Counted from the stretch's first letter, positions 8,182 through 18,712 are shown. The stretch is DNA of 64,000 nt from Chitinophagaceae bacterium (GCA_016786885.1 JAEUVO010000031.1:62001-126000); one strand, 5' to 3'. The notes: a model not told the origin generated them from the sequence alone. Translations and numbers: made by a program.

Positions 8182-9324
8182 TCAGTTCAATTCAGGATTT
8201 GCTTCAATCTTAATGCCTTCAAAACTCCTTATTTCATTGTATAAAGTATCTCTCTCTATTGGTATTCTCCGGGCTTGCTTTATTAAGGTGATCAACTCGG
8301 CTGTGGTCATAGATGGATTTAATTCTTCAGCGCCAGCCATGCTGTAAATTTTTGTAGTATCATCAATTGTTCCGTCAATATCATCCACACCAAAGGAAAG
8401 AGTGAGTTGTGCATTCTGCCTGCCCAGCATCGGCCAGTAGGCTTTCAAATGAGGGAAATTATCAAGGTAGATGCGGGCAATGGCATACATTTTCATGTCT
8501 TCAATATGAGTACTTTCTGGTACATTGCTCATATCGTTATCCTTATTCCTGAATTTTAAAGGAATAAAAGTGTTGAAACCTTTTGTCTTGTCCTGTAATT
8601 CTCTCAGCCGTCTCATGTGATCGATCCGGTGTTCATATTTTTCAATATGCCCGTACAGCATGGTGGCATTGGAATGTAATCCAAGTTTATGTGCTGTTTC
8701 ATGAATATTCAGCCAGCCATCAGCATCTACTTTGTCTGCACATATTTTCTCCCTGATCTCGGGGTGAAATATTTCTGCACCACCACCGGGTATAGAATCA
8801 AGACCCGCTGCAATCAGAAACTTCAGCCCTTCTTCTGCACTTACTTTTGCTTTGCGGAACATATAATCATATTCAACAGCTGTGAAAGCTTTAATATGCA
8901 ATTCAGGACGATGAGTTTTAATGGCTTTTAGCAAATCAGCAAAGAATGGCAGATCCATCTTTGGGTGCACACCTCCTACAATATGTACTTCAGTAATGGG
9001 TTTTCCGTCATATTTTTTCACCATGTGCAGCATCTGGTCAATGCTGAGTTCCCAGCCTTCTTCACGATGGGCATATAGACGGCTGTAAGAACAAAAATTA
9101 CAGCTGAATACACAAACATTGGTGGGCTCGATATGAAAATTTCGGTTGAAGAAAACTTTATTACCATGCAGTCTTTCTTTTATTTCATTGGCAAGCCGGC
9201 CCACGAATCCCAGGCTGGCTTTTTCAAAAAGCAATAAACAATCTTCGTCATTGATACGCTGCCCGGCTTTTACTTTATCGGCTATTTGTTGCAGATCGGT
9301 AGGAATGCCTGTTGTGGTGATCAT
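8182..9324 (-). CDS. mqnE: aminofutalosine synthase, radical SAM
   Basis: Joins an adenosine-derived radical to 3-[(1-carboxyvinyl)oxy]benzoate to form aminofutalosine in the futalosine pathway to menaquinone. The 380-residue product has the radical-SAM motif Cx3Cx2C at C71, C75 and C78 (NVCVFSCNFCSYSR), the EVHIVGGVHP strand and the YGHIEKYEHRIDHMRRLREL segment typical of MqnE rather than MqnC. It implies that the organism makes menaquinone by the futalosine and not the classical Men route. It stands alone here; other mqn genes are not in the window. Confidence 0.88.
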   Translation of the reverse strand: MITTTGIPTDLQQIADKVKAGQRINDEDCLLLFEKASLGFVGRLANEIKERLHGNKVFFNRNFHIEPTNVCVFSCNFCSYSRLYAHREEGWELSIDQMLHMVKKYDGKPITEVHIVGGVHPKMDLPFFADLLKAIKTHRPELHIKAFTAVEYDYMFRKAKVSAEEGLKFLIAAGLDSIPGGGAEIFHPEIREKICADKVDADGWLNIHETAHKLGLHSNATMLYGHIEKYEHRIDHMRRLRELQDKTKGFNTFIPLKFRNKDNDMSNVPESTHIEDMKMYAIARIYLDNFPHLKAYWPMLGRQNAQLTLSFGVDDIDGTIDDTTKIYSMAGAEELNPSMTTAELITLIKQARRIPIERDTLYNEIRSFEGIKIEANPELN

Positions 9325-9364
9325 AGTAGTATTAATTACGAAGGCAAAGTTACAGAGTACAAAG

Positions 9365-9393
9365 TTGACAACTTTAAAAAATCCTTATCTTCA
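9365..9393 (+). promoter_or_regulatory. candidate promoter of the nucleoside symporter gene
   Basis: TTG at 9365-9367 and TATCTTCA at 9386-9393, separated by 18 bases, fit the Bacteroidota pattern TTTG/TAnnTTTG with one mismatch. The ATG is 20 bases further on, so the leader would be very short. Confidence 0.4.
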
Positions 9394-9412
9394 TTTCACT
9401 TAATAGAGCTAT

Positions 9413-10672
9413 ATGAATTTAAAACTCAGGTTAACGGTTCTCAGCTTTTTACAATTTTTTGTATGGGGAGCCTGGCTTATTACTATTGCTACCTATTTTT
9501 TCTCCAATAATATGGGGACCGGAGCCCAGTTTGGTGCCATCTTTTCAACGCTGGCCTTATCTTCCTTATTTATGCCTGCGCTTACGGGCATTATTGCAGA
9601 TAAGTGGTTAAATGCTGAGCGATTGTATGGCGTCTTGCACATTTTATATGGTGCAGTACTGCTGTATGTGCCGCAGGTAAAGGATGCAGATACACTCTAT
9701 TATGTTATCCTGGTAGCCATGATCTTCTATATGCCTACCATTTCCTTGTCCAATTCGATCTCTTATACTATACTGAAGAAAAATAATTATGATGTGGTAA
9801 AAGTTTTTCCACCAATAAGGGTTTGGGGGACCATCGGTTTTATCGTAGCCATGTGGACAACCAACCTTACCGGAAGCAAGGCAAATACAAACCAGTTTAT
9901 AATAGGAGGGGTGGTTGCTATTTTGTTAGGTATTTATTCTTTTACACTTCCCAAATGTCCGCCTCAAAGGTCTATATCAAAGGATGCATCTATTATTGAG
10001 CAGTTGGGGTTGAATGCTTTTAAGCTGTTTGCAAAGTACAAAATGGCCTTATTCTTCATTTTTTCTATGTTCTTAGGGGCTGCACTACAGCTTACAAATA
10101 TGTATGGTGATACTTTCCTGGATGATTTCAAAAAAGTACCTGAATACGGACCAGAATCTTTTGTAGTGAAGTACTCAACCATTATTATGTCTATCTCCCA
10201 GATATCAGAGACAGTCTTTATCCTTACCATTCCTTTTTTCCTGAAACGTTTTGGTATTAAGAAAGTGATGTTGTTTTCAATGCTGGCTTGGGTATTGCGT
10301 TTCGGATTATTTGCTTATGGTAATCCTGCAGATGGATTATGGATGATCATTCTTTCCTGTATCGTGTATGGTATGGCATTCGATTTTTTCAATATCTCAG
10401 GCTCCTTATTTGTAGAAACTACTACGGATGCATCTATCCGTTCCAGTGCCCAGGGTTTGTTTATGATGATGACAAACGGAGTAGGAGCTTTCCTTGGCAG
10501 TAAGATAAGCGGTTATGTGATCGACAAATATTTCACAGTGAACGGCGGAGACAAAAACTGGCAGGATATCTGGATCACTTTTGCGATCTATGCGTTGGTT
10601 GTGGCTGTGTTGTTTGCGGTATTATTTAAACATCGGCATGATCCAAAGACTACGGAAAATGTACAACACTAA
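9413..10672 (+). CDS. nucleoside:H+ symporter-family MFS transporter
   Basis: A 419-residue inner-membrane protein with about twelve hydrophobic helices. It begins MNLKLRLTVLSFLQFFVWGAW, characteristic of the NupG/XapB nucleoside:proton symporter family. Helix 2 carries GIIADKWLNAERLYG at the cytoplasmic loop, and the second half has a SGSLFVETTTDASIRSSAQG segment. Nucleoside import is the family role; the actual substrate is not shown. It is followed by a strong bidirectional terminator shared with trxA. Confidence 0.85.
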   Translation: MNLKLRLTVLSFLQFFVWGAWLITIATYFFSNNMGTGAQFGAIFSTLALSSLFMPALTGIIADKWLNAERLYGVLHILYGAVLLYVPQVKDADTLYYVILVAMIFYMPTISLSNSISYTILKKNNYDVVKVFPPIRVWGTIGFIVAMWTTNLTGSKANTNQFIIGGVVAILLGIYSFTLPKCPPQRSISKDASIIEQLGLNAFKLFAKYKMALFFIFSMFLGAALQLTNMYGDTFLDDFKKVPEYGPESFVVKYSTIIMSISQISETVFILTIPFFLKRFGIKKVMLFSMLAWVLRFGLFAYGNPADGLWMIILSCIVYGMAFDFFNISGSLFVETTTDASIRSSAQGLFMMMTNGVGAFLGSKISGYVIDKYFTVNGGDKNWQDIWITFAIYALVVAVLFAVLFKHRHDPKTTENVQH

Positions 10673-10691
10673 TTGTAGCAAGTCCATATAT

Positions 10692-10725
10692 TAAGAAACC
10701 CCGTTCAATTGAACGGGGTTTCTTA
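10692..10725. terminator. bidirectional terminator between symporter gene and trxA
   Basis: A 34-base palindrome centred on CAATTG: TAAGAAACCCCGTTC pairs with GAACGGGGTTTCTTA. Runs of A and T at the two ends suit both convergent genes. Confidence 0.9.
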
Positions 10726-10739
10726 GTTAAGAATATAGC

Positions 10740-11057
10740 TTATATATGTGCTTCGATCTTTCTTACAAAATTTGCTTTAGGCTGGGCCCCTACTAATTTA
10801 TCAACTACCTGGCCATTTTTGATGAACAGGATAGCAGGAATAGAAGTAATGCCATAGTTCATAGACACCTCAGGGTTATTGTCTACGTTCAGTTTCCCAA
10901 TATTTGCTTTACCATCGTATTCTTTTGATAATTCTTCGATCACCGGCCCGATAGCACGGCAGGGACCACACCATTCTGCCCAGAAGTCAATTACGGTCAG
11001 TTTATCAGAAGCCAGTACATCCGACTGAAAATTTGAGTCTGTGAATTCTTTTGCCAT
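10740..11057 (-). CDS. trxA: thioredoxin
   Basis: A 105-residue cytosolic disulfide reductant. The active site WCGPC gives C30 and C33; the cis-proline loop appears as ITSIPAILF near residue 75. The start at 11057 ([10 protein letters not shown]) gives the canonical length; the frame is open further upstream but the extra 25 residues are not thioredoxin-like. The gene lies downstream of dnaE on the same strand, with a gap of about 140 bases. Confidence 0.95.
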   Translation of the reverse strand: MAKEFTDSNFQSDVLASDKLTVIDFWAEWCGPCRAIGPVIEELSKEYDGKANIGKLNVDNNPEVSMNYGITSIPAILFIKNGQVVDKLVGAQPKANFVRKIEAHI

Positions 11058-11200
11058 TGTATGAATTTTATTTTTTGTTTTTAAAGGGATTGCAAATTTA
11101 AGTCCTGCACCTATAACATGCGAGACTGGCACAAAGTTGTGTAAAACTTGTCACTTTGTGTAGTAACATCACTACAAACCTGCTAAAACGTCTCATCTTA

Positions 11201-14200
11201 TTAAACCGTTAACACCTGCACATCCAGCTCTGGTTTTTTCTCCAGGAACTGGATCATTTCCTCGTTCATTTCAAAGCCACTGTTCATTGTCACCAGGCTG
11301 ATTTTCATCTTATTCTTCGGCTCAGATAAAGTGAATTTCAGGGTTGACTTGCCGGGGTTGCTTTTCACATTTTTTTCAATAAAACTCACCATTTCAGCAC
11401 TGATATCCTGTGGGTGAGCTTCAATGGTAAGCTGTTTTGTCATGTTACGTTTCATGGTTTCGGCCAGTGAAACACTCATTACTTTAAATTCAAATTCGTC
11501 CTTGTTGTACCGTTGTTTAAAATAGCCATGTATCAGCACAGTACTGCCTTGCTGCAGGATTGGTGTAAGACGCATATAGTCTTCGCTGAATAAAGGGAAT
11601 TCTGTTTTCCCGGAATAATCTTCGATCACAAAATTGCCATACTTGTTTCCGCTTCGGGCAATGCGGTGTTGCGCATCGGATACTAACCCTACAATGCGAA
11701 AAGGTCTGCCGGGGTTGGGCTGCATTTTTATCGCTTCTTTAAATTCATTGAAGTCAGCTAATGGGGTTACGCCATAATGCTTCATTTCGAATTTATAATT
11801 GTCAAGCGGATGGCCACTTAAAAAGATGCCTGCTACTTCTTTTTCTTTATCCAGTTGTACGATCAAAGGCCACGGTGCACAATCAGGTATCCTCGGAGGA
11901 GGGATCTCCATACTAATAGGTAGATCGCCAAACAAGGTATTAGTGGTAGTGGCATTCTGCGTTGCCATCACTTGTCCATATTTGATGACTTTTTCCAATC
12001 CATTGATGATCTCACCTTCCGGTACATTGAAATATTGAGCCCGGTGATGTTCCGGGAAACAATCAAAACCGCCTGCATAAGCAAGACTTTCCAGGGTTTT
12101 TTTATTTACCGTTCGTTGATTGATACGTTTGATAAAATCAAAAATATTAGTAAATGATCCGCCTTTCTTTCTTTCTTCAATAATGCTTTCTACGGCGGCT
12201 TCCCCCACACCTTTTAATCCTCCCAGTCCAAACCGTACCTCACCTTTATCATTTACTGCAAAACCTTTTAGTGATTCATTGATGTCGGGCCCCAGCACTT
12301 TTAATCCCATCCGCTTACATTCTTCCATGAAGAAGGTGATCTTTTCGATACTGCCTGCATTATTCAGCACTGCCGACATATACTCCGCAGGGTAATGAGA
12401 TTTTAAATAAGCAGTTTGATAAGCAACATAGGCATAGCAGGTGGAGTGTGATTTATTAAATGCATATTGGGCGAAAGCTTCCCAGTCGGTCCATATCTTT
12501 TCCAGCTTTTCCGGAGGTAATAATTTTTCAGTAGCACCTGAAATGAACTGCGCTTTCATTTTATCCAGTACTGCTTTCTGTTTTTTACCCATTGCCTTAC
12601 GCAATACGTCAGCATCGCCTTTACTGAAACCGGCTAACTTTTGCGCCAGCAACATCACCTGTTCCTGGTATACGGTAATGCCATAAGTTTCTTCCAGGTA
12701 TTCGGCCATTTCAGGCAAATCGTATTGAATAGCCTCACGGCCATGTTTACGATCAATATAGTTAGGAATATATGCAATTGGCCCCGGACGATACAAGGCA
12801 TTCATTGCAATGAGGTCACCGAATTTATCAGGTTTTAATTCTCTCAGGTATTTCTGCATACCCGGACTCTCAAACTGGAAAGTACCTATGGTGGAGCCAT
12901 GCTGGTATAACTCAAATGTTTTTTTATCGTCTAATGGTATCTTGTCAATATCAATCTCAACACCATGATTCTGCTTGATAAGCTGCAGGGCATTTTTAAT
13001 AATGGTCAGTGTTTTCAATCCTAAGAAGTCCATTTTGATAATACCGGCGCTTTCGATATCATTCCCTTCTATCTGTGTTACCCATAAAGGAGAATCTTTG
13101 GCAGTAGCAACAGGAATAAGTTCCATTAAATCCTGCGGGGCAATGATTATTCCTGCCGCATGAATACCGGTATTACGTACCGATCCTTCCAGTCGTTCTG
13201 CCTCATGCAATACTTTTCCGGCAGGTGAATTGACCTGGTTATATATCTCCCTGAGTTTTTTTACATTTTCCAGGTCATCATTTCCTAGCCCATCCTTTTC
13301 TTCCAGTGATTTTTCTCCATCCTTTGCTTTCATGGGTGCATGTAACACCCGTTTGAGTTCAATTCCCGGACGTTCAGGAACCAGTTTGGCCAGTGCATTT
13401 GATTCCGGCAATGGTAAGTCCATAACCCTTGCCACATCTTTGATACTCATCTTGGCGGCCATGGTACCATAAGTGATGATCTGCGCTACCTGGTTCTTGC
13501 CATATTTTTCCACCACATAATCGATAACTTTTTGCCTGCCTTCATCATCAAAATCCGTATCGATATCGGGCATTGATTTACGGTCAGGATTAAGAAACCT
13601 TTCGAATAGTAAATTATATTTTATCGGATCAATGTTGGTGATGCCAATACAATAAGCTACTACGGATCCGGCAGCAGAACCACGTCCCGGCCCGATAAAT
13701 ACTCCTTTATCCCTTCCGGCCCTGATAAAATCACTAACGATCAGGAAGTACCCGGCAAATCCCATCATTTTAATGGTGAACAGTTCAAACTCAATCCTTT
13801 CTTTTATTTCATCAGTAAGCTCATGATAGCGTTTTTCAGCTCCTTCATACGTAAGATGCTTCAGGTATTCCCATTGGTTCTGCGATTCTGCTGATACTTT
13901 GTATTTCCCTATCGTTTCTTCTTTTGTGTGAACCTGGAATCTTTTTTCTATCGGGAAGTTCGGCAGCAATATGTCACGGGTTAAACTCAGCAGCTCAACT
14001 TTATCAACTATTTCATTTGTGTTGTCTATTGCTTCCGGAAGGTCATGAAAAACCTTACTCATTTCTTCAGTTGTCTTGAAATAGAACTGATCATTCGGGA
14101 AAGCAAATCGCTTATCCTTCACATGGACATCATCATCAGCAAAATCTCTGAGGGCAGGAGTAGCCTGTTTTTCACCAGTATTGATACACAGTAAAATATC

Positions 14201-14881
14201 GTGGGCATTAAAATCATCCTGCTCTACATAATGTGAGTCATTGCTGGCGATGATCTTCACATTATATTTCTTTGCAAATTTTATCAATACCTGGTTTACC
14301 TTATCCTGTTCAGCCATGCCATGACGCTGCAACTCCACATAATAATCTTCCTGGAAAACATTCAGCCACCATTTGAATTCATTTTCTCCTTCTTCTTCCC
14401 CTTTTCGTAAGATAGCCTGCGGCACAGATGCGCCAAGGCAGCAGGTAGTGGCGATCAATCCTTCATGGTGTTTCAGGATGAGTTCTTTATCAATACGGGG
14501 GTATTTGCTATACATACCCTCTATAAAACCAAGTGAAGTAAGTTTTACAAGATTCCTGTACCCCTGTTCATTTTTTGCCAGTAGTATCTGGTGATTTCTT
14601 TTGTCTTTTTGGTCTTTGGTAAAAGTTTTCTGATGTCTTGTTTCTGTTATGTAAAATTCACAACCCACTACGGGTTTCACTTTTATTTTTCCATTTTCAT
14701 CCTTATGCTTGTATGCTTCGGCTACAAATTCAAACACACCAAACATATTGCCGTGATCGCTGATGGCTAATGCTGGCATGCCATCTTTTATAGCCTTTTT
14801 ATAAAGATTCTGGATAGAAGCGGCGCCATCTAATAATGAGAATTGTGTATGTACGTGGAGATGAGAGAATTTCATGCTCAC
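11201..14881 (-). CDS. dnaE: DNA polymerase III alpha subunit
   Basis: Catalytic subunit of the replicative polymerase. The 1226-residue protein starts with the PHP domain (FSHLHVHTQFSLLDGA). It has the C-family catalytic aspartates in PDIDTDFDD near residue 415, and a third aspartate is expected further into the palm near IIKMDFLGLKTL. A helix-hairpin-helix region (GLGGLKGVGEAAVESI, near residue 865) and an OB-fold region near residues 1000-1090 follow. Length and order fit DnaE1. Two in-frame ATGs at 14881 and 14875 are both possible starts. The beta-propeller lipoprotein gene ends 6 bases upstream, so the two may be cotranscribed. Confidence 0.97.
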   Translation of the reverse strand: MSMKFSHLHVHTQFSLLDGAASIQNLYKKAIKDGMPALAISDHGNMFGVFEFVAEAYKHKDENGKIKVKPVVGCEFYITETRHQKTFTKDQKDKRNHQILLAKNEQGYRNLVKLTSLGFIEGMYSKYPRIDKELILKHHEGLIATTCCLGASVPQAILRKGEEEGENEFKWWLNVFQEDYYVELQRHGMAEQDKVNQVLIKFAKKYNVKIIASNDSHYVEQDDFNAHDILLCINTGEKQATPALRDFADDDVHVKDKRFAFPNDQFYFKTTEEMSKVFHDLPEAIDNTNEIVDKVELLSLTRDILLPNFPIEKRFQVHTKEETIGKYKVSAESQNQWEYLKHLTYEGAEKRYHELTDEIKERIEFELFTIKMMGFAGYFLIVSDFIRAGRDKGVFIGPGRGSAAGSVVAYCIGITNIDPIKYNLLFERFLNPDRKSMPDIDTDFDDEGRQKVIDYVVEKYGKNQVAQIITYGTMAAKMSIKDVARVMDLPLPESNALAKLVPERPGIELKRVLHAPMKAKDGEKSLEEKDGLGNDDLENVKKLREIYNQVNSPAGKVLHEAERLEGSVRNTGIHAAGIIIAPQDLMELIPVATAKDSPLWVTQIEGNDIESAGIIKMDFLGLKTLTIIKNALQLIKQNHGVEIDIDKIPLDDKKTFELYQHGSTIGTFQFESPGMQKYLRELKPDKFGDLIAMNALYRPGPIAYIPNYIDRKHGREAIQYDLPEMAEYLEETYGITVYQEQVMLLAQKLAGFSKGDADVLRKAMGKKQKAVLDKMKAQFISGATEKLLPPEKLEKIWTDWEAFAQYAFNKSHSTCYAYVAYQTAYLKSHYPAEYMSAVLNNAGSIEKITFFMEECKRMGLKVLGPDINESLKGFAVNDKGEVRFGLGGLKGVGEAAVESIIEERKKGGSFTNIFDFIKRINQRTVNKKTLESLAYAGGFDCFPEHHRAQYFNVPEGEIINGLEKVIKYGQVMATQNATTTNTLFGDLPISMEIPPPRIPDCAPWPLIVQLDKEKEVAGIFLSGHPLDNYKFEMKHYGVTPLADFNEFKEAIKMQPNPGRPFRIVGLVSDAQHRIARSGNKYGNFVIEDYSGKTEFPLFSEDYMRLTPILQQGSTVLIHGYFKQRYNKDEFEFKVMSVSLAETMKRNMTKQLTIEAHPQDISAEMVSFIEKNVKSNPGKSTLKFTLSEPKNKMKISLVTMNSGFEMNEEMIQFLEKKPELDVQVLTV

Positions 14882-14887
14882 TGTCCT

Positions 14888-16105
14888 TTATTTCTTTTTA
14901 AAACTATAAATATTTATCAGGCCGTTACTATAGCTGCACACCCATGCTTCGAGTGTATTATCATTCTCAAAAATATCAACACCTACCGGGTGGCCGGCAC
15001 AGGGCAAAGATGACACTTTCTCAAAGTTATCAGCATTGATTTTGTACACATCCACATAATCACTGGTATAACAGGTTACAAAAATGAACTTGTGATTTTT
15101 TGATAATACGATGGTCCTGGGTTGTGCATGCGTCTTTGCAGTAAATAATTGTTTGCCAGTAGCCGCATTCAGACAGGCAATGGTGCCCAAACTATTGTAA
15201 GAAACAAATAAATGCCCGCTGGTATCCATTACGATATGCCGGGGGCTGCTCCAGACATTCAATATGGTATCACTTTTCCATGTTTCGTTATTGATTACGG
15301 CCAGGCTGGAACCTCCCATGATGGCTACAAAGGATTTTTTGTTTTTATCATCCACTGCAATGCCCCTGGGAATAGCCGATACGGGCACTTCGCTGATCAC
15401 TTTTCCATATGGAGAGGTTGTTTCATCCATTTCAAGTACACTTACATTACGGGAGTGCCAGTTGCTGACCAGCAAATATTTACTGTCAGCTGTTCTCGAG
15501 ATCACTTTGGGTGTTTTACCTGTTTCAATCAGCGGCACACTGAAGGAGTCTTTCTTATTGCTGCCCGGATAGATCACAGTAACTGGTTTTATTTTCTGTG
15601 ATTGGGTTGCTTTCGCATTATTTTTTGAAAAATCATCTACCCAGATTGGTACTATGCCATCTGCATTATGCAGGGATACCCATAAGATCTTATCATCATG
15701 ACTAAAACATGCTTCCACTGGCTTTTCCTGGAAAGAAGCAATGGGGCGGCTTTTATTATAATCCCAGCCAGTCCCTCGGGTGGGTTTGAATTTAAATTCC
15801 CGGGTAATTTTTCGGGTAGATTGATCAAATTCGTATACACTCATTCCTTCAAGGTTCATGGCATATATTTTTGAACCTGAAGAGTTGAAGATGACAGATT
15901 TTGTTCCGGAAGCTGCGGCCAGTACCTCTTTTTTCTCATATTCCAGGTTGGTGTAAGGCTTTGGTACAGAAGGCAAGGCAGGTCTGATTGTATCTGGCTT
16001 TATAATACTAACTGCCAGTAAATCAGTTGGTTTGTTATTATCTGGCACTGTCTGACAGCCGGAAGCCAGTAATAAAAAGGTGAAATAAGATAATAAGGCT
16101 TGCAT
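14888..16105 (-). CDS. YncE-like beta-propeller lipoprotein
   Basis: A 405-residue exported protein. The signal ends LLLASGC, making C17 the lipid anchor. From about residue 80 on there are repeated blade-like segments (VIFNSSGSKIYAMNLEG, YLLVSNWHSRNVSVLEMD, RGIAVDDKNKKSFVAIMGG, RTIVLSKNHKFIFVTCYTSDYVDVYKI). These resemble the seven-bladed lactonase/YncE propellers. The substrate or partner is unknown; a periplasmic or surface binding role is inferred. Its stop lies 6 bases before the dnaE start. Confidence 0.75.
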   Translation of the reverse strand: MQALLSYFTFLLLASGCQTVPDNNKPTDLLAVSIIKPDTIRPALPSVPKPYTNLEYEKKEVLAAASGTKSVIFNSSGSKIYAMNLEGMSVYEFDQSTRKITREFKFKPTRGTGWDYNKSRPIASFQEKPVEACFSHDDKILWVSLHNADGIVPIWVDDFSKNNAKATQSQKIKPVTVIYPGSNKKDSFSVPLIETGKTPKVISRTADSKYLLVSNWHSRNVSVLEMDETTSPYGKVISEVPVSAIPRGIAVDDKNKKSFVAIMGGSSLAVINNETWKSDTILNVWSSPRHIVMDTSGHLFVSYNSLGTIACLNAATGKQLFTAKTHAQPRTIVLSKNHKFIFVTCYTSDYVDVYKINADNFEKVSSLPCAGHPVGVDIFENDNTLEAWVCSYSNGLINIYSFKKK

Positions 16106-16284
16106 GGTTTAATAGTTACACCAATAATAATCAAATAATTGGACCCGGCAATTGGGTTGATTTTACTCAATATGCACAGGCTGTTTAAAAGTTTAAATCG
16201 CTAATTCATAAGGCATTAGACAGTTGGCAATTTTTACCGGGTAATTTCGTTTATGGAATGGCATTATTTTAGGGTAATAACCTA

Positions 16285-16292
16285 TATTTTTG
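16285..16292 (+). promoter_or_regulatory. candidate -7 box upstream of the NlpC/P60 gene
   Basis: TATTTTTG matches the Bacteroidota -7 consensus TAnnTTTG exactly. No good -33 TTTG is seen 19-20 bases upstream. A leader of about 70 bases follows, containing a short hairpin, CCTTCC-ttaa-GGGAGG. Confidence 0.35.
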
Positions 16293-16368
16293 CACACCTT
16301 CCTTAAGGGAGGGGCGTAGCCAAAACAGGTTTTTAACCGCCTATGAAATAACCTTATAAGAAAACCCA

Positions 16369-17148
16369 ATGGTTAAGCAATTATTACCAGCATTTGTCTT
16401 TATTATATTTCTCAGCAGCTGTTCAACTTTCAAACCGCTGAACTTTACCAGCAACAAGCAGGTTTCGTCTATCAATGAGCCAGCACCTCCTATAACAGTC
16501 CAGGCAAAGTTTATTGAAGAAATTACTGTAACAACACCAGTGCAGGTATCTGAAAAGATAGAAATGCCTGATATCTGGGAAGTAAAACCTGCCCGTACAA
16601 CAAAAGTTCAGGAAACAGTTGCCAGTCCGGCCAAGGTGGAAACTCCAAAGACAGAGACCGTAAACCTGTTTGCCAATCGCATCCCTTCAGTCGAAAATGC
16701 TTCCTCGGTGCAATTAAAATATTCTCTTTTACTTGATACGGAAGTAGAGTCACTTCCAAGTAAGTCATTGCTTGAAAGTGTGGATGAATGGTATGGAGTG
16801 AGATACCGTACCGGGGGTAATACCAAAAAAGGGGTGGATTGTTCTGGTTTTACGGTGGCGGTATATGCTGCTGTGTATGGAATGATGCTTCCGAGAATTT
16901 CCCGTGATCAATACCGCATCAGCCGGAAAATATCTACTACAGAACTACGGGAGGGTGACCTCGTTTTCTTTAATACCAATGGAAGAGGTGTATCTCATGT
17001 TGGCGTTTACCTCGGTAATAATAAATTTATTCATGCCTCTGTATCAAGAGGGGTAATGGTGAATGATCTCTTTGAAAACTATTACTTGCGCCGTTTTGTA
17101 GGTGCAGGCCGCATTGATGAAAAACAGGCAGTGGTCAGCAGCGAATAA
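16369..17148 (+). CDS. NlpC/P60-family peptidoglycan endopeptidase lipoprotein
   Basis: Would cleave peptide stems in peptidoglycan from the outer- or inner-membrane face. The 259-residue product has a lipobox LSSC with C18. A Thr/Val/Pro-rich linker extends to about residue 130, followed by the C-terminal NlpC/P60 domain. The catalytic C158 lies in GVDCSGF, H210 in GVSHVGVYLG and a third polar residue at H222 (FIHAS). Typical Spr-like length. It is convergent with the flippase gene; the two stops are one base apart. Confidence 0.92.
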   Translation: MVKQLLPAFVFIIFLSSCSTFKPLNFTSNKQVSSINEPAPPITVQAKFIEEITVTTPVQVSEKIEMPDIWEVKPARTTKVQETVASPAKVETPKTETVNLFANRIPSVENASSVQLKYSLLLDTEVESLPSKSLLESVDEWYGVRYRTGGNTKKGVDCSGFTVAVYAAVYGMMLPRISRDQYRISRKISTTELREGDLVFFNTNGRGVSHVGVYLGNNKFIHASVSRGVMVNDLFENYYLRRFVGAGRIDEKQAVVSSE

Positions 17149-17149
17149 T

Positions 17150-18655
17150 TTATCTTTTCATCCCCAGTCTTTTCTTAGCATTACGCAGTATCGGTTCTAT
17201 ATCGGGTGACAGGTTCATGTACAAAGCTCCGGCAGCATACAAGGTGATGAATAATACACTTCTTACAATCATTCCTGCAATGCCGTGCATGTTTTGAAAA
17301 AGAAAATAACAAATGGCGTAACATACAGCTGCGAGTAATATTGCATATAGCGATTTTATTGTGAAAGGGATTAACCGGAATTTTTTCCAAAGGAAAATGA
17401 TTCTTATGAGGTTGTATGTACTCATTGAGATCATCGTTGCAATGGCTGGTCCGATAATACCGTACTGTTTTGTTAAGAAATAGGTGAGCGGTAGCATAAT
17501 GATCAATAATATGACACCGCTGATCAGCTCAAACTTCCAGTAGGTTGATGTTACAATTATTTGTGAGTTTACCCCTGTGCCCATATCTATAATGATAGTG
17601 ATGCCTAATACAAAGAAAACCCAGGCAGCATCCAGGTAGACAGGCTTTAACCCAAACGTAATGACGCCATCGCGGAAATTAAGCCAGATGAGCAGAAAAA
17701 TGCCACAGGCAAAAAGCAACTGGTTAATAGAAGAACGCTGATAAACTCTTTGCAGCAGTTCCATATTTTTCTCTTTCCAGGCTCTTGATAAATGAGGCAC
17801 GGCTACAGATACTATACCCCGCTGGGGAGCCTGGATGATACTGGTAACAACTGTTGCCAGTGCAAAAACACCGGCTTTATCCAGCCCATCATCAAGTACT
17901 GAAGCAATAACAAAAGAATCGAAAACCTTTGATAAGGTTTGGATCAGCATGGCGCCATAAAAGAAAGAGCAAAACAGGATTATCTTTTTTAAAAACCGCC
18001 TGCTCACCTTACTTATTTTTAAACTAAGGTGAAGTTGTCTGGTATAAAACAGGTACACAATAAGACCGAGTGCAATACCTGGATAAGTAAATGCAAAAAG
18101 TTTTATGAACAGGTCAAAGTCTTTGATAATATTAAAAAGGAAAAGCAGAATAAGGACCGTAGTAAATAATCTCCATTGCACCTCTCTGAAAAAATTGGTA
18201 ATTACAGACTTGCCTATAGTCCATGTATAGGCTTCCAGGATGGAATAAATAGTAAGACCAAGCCCAAGGGGAAAGATCCAGTAATAATATACTACCAGTA
18301 AAGGTGAATTGGTTCCGTATTTCCGTATAACAAGATCTTTCAGTAACCACCCGGCGATCATTACAAGTATAAAACCAATTAGCCCGGTAAGTAAGGCCCA
18401 TGATAACATATCATTTTTTCGTTCAGGCAGATGGTCTTTATAGTAAGGATAAAATTTATAGATATAAGAAGGCATTGCAAAACTTGCAAAAGTGCTCATC
18501 ATAGTAGCAATAGCAATGAAGACAGTAGTGAGGCCGTACTGAGCCTCTGTGAAAAGTCCTTCTTTAGTAAAGAAATAAACATTTAGCAGCCCGACAGCAA
18601 AACCAATATAAATAACCAATGATGAAATAATGCTTTGCCGGCGGATATTACTCAT
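17150..18655 (-). CDS. oligosaccharide flippase (Wzx/MATE-like)
   Basis: A 501-residue integral membrane protein with about fourteen hydrophobic helices. It starts MSNIRRQSIISSLVIYIGF, the arrangement of polysaccharide-biosynthesis flippases that move lipid-linked sugars across the inner membrane. The conserved N-terminal YGLTTVFIAIATMMSTFASF segment is typical of the family in Bacteroidota. No glycosyltransferases are adjacent, so the substrate is unassigned. The gene lies downstream of the M1 peptidase gene on the same strand with a 57-base gap. Confidence 0.85.
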   Translation of the reverse strand: MSNIRRQSIISSLVIYIGFAVGLLNVYFFTKEGLFTEAQYGLTTVFIAIATMMSTFASFAMPSYIYKFYPYYKDHLPERKNDMLSWALLTGLIGFILVMIAGWLLKDLVIRKYGTNSPLLVVYYYWIFPLGLGLTIYSILEAYTWTIGKSVITNFFREVQWRLFTTVLILLFLFNIIKDFDLFIKLFAFTYPGIALGLIVYLFYTRQLHLSLKISKVSRRFLKKIILFCSFFYGAMLIQTLSKVFDSFVIASVLDDGLDKAGVFALATVVTSIIQAPQRGIVSVAVPHLSRAWKEKNMELLQRVYQRSSINQLLFACGIFLLIWLNFRDGVITFGLKPVYLDAAWVFFVLGITIIIDMGTGVNSQIIVTSTYWKFELISGVILLIIMLPLTYFLTKQYGIIGPAIATMISMSTYNLIRIIFLWKKFRLIPFTIKSLYAILLAAVCYAICYFLFQNMHGIAGMIVRSVLFITLYAAGALYMNLSPDIEPILRNAKKRLGMKR

Positions 18656-18712
18656 TTGGTAAAGGTAATGGTCAATAGTGAATGGTCAATGGCTGTTGTA
18701 GTTGAAAAATGT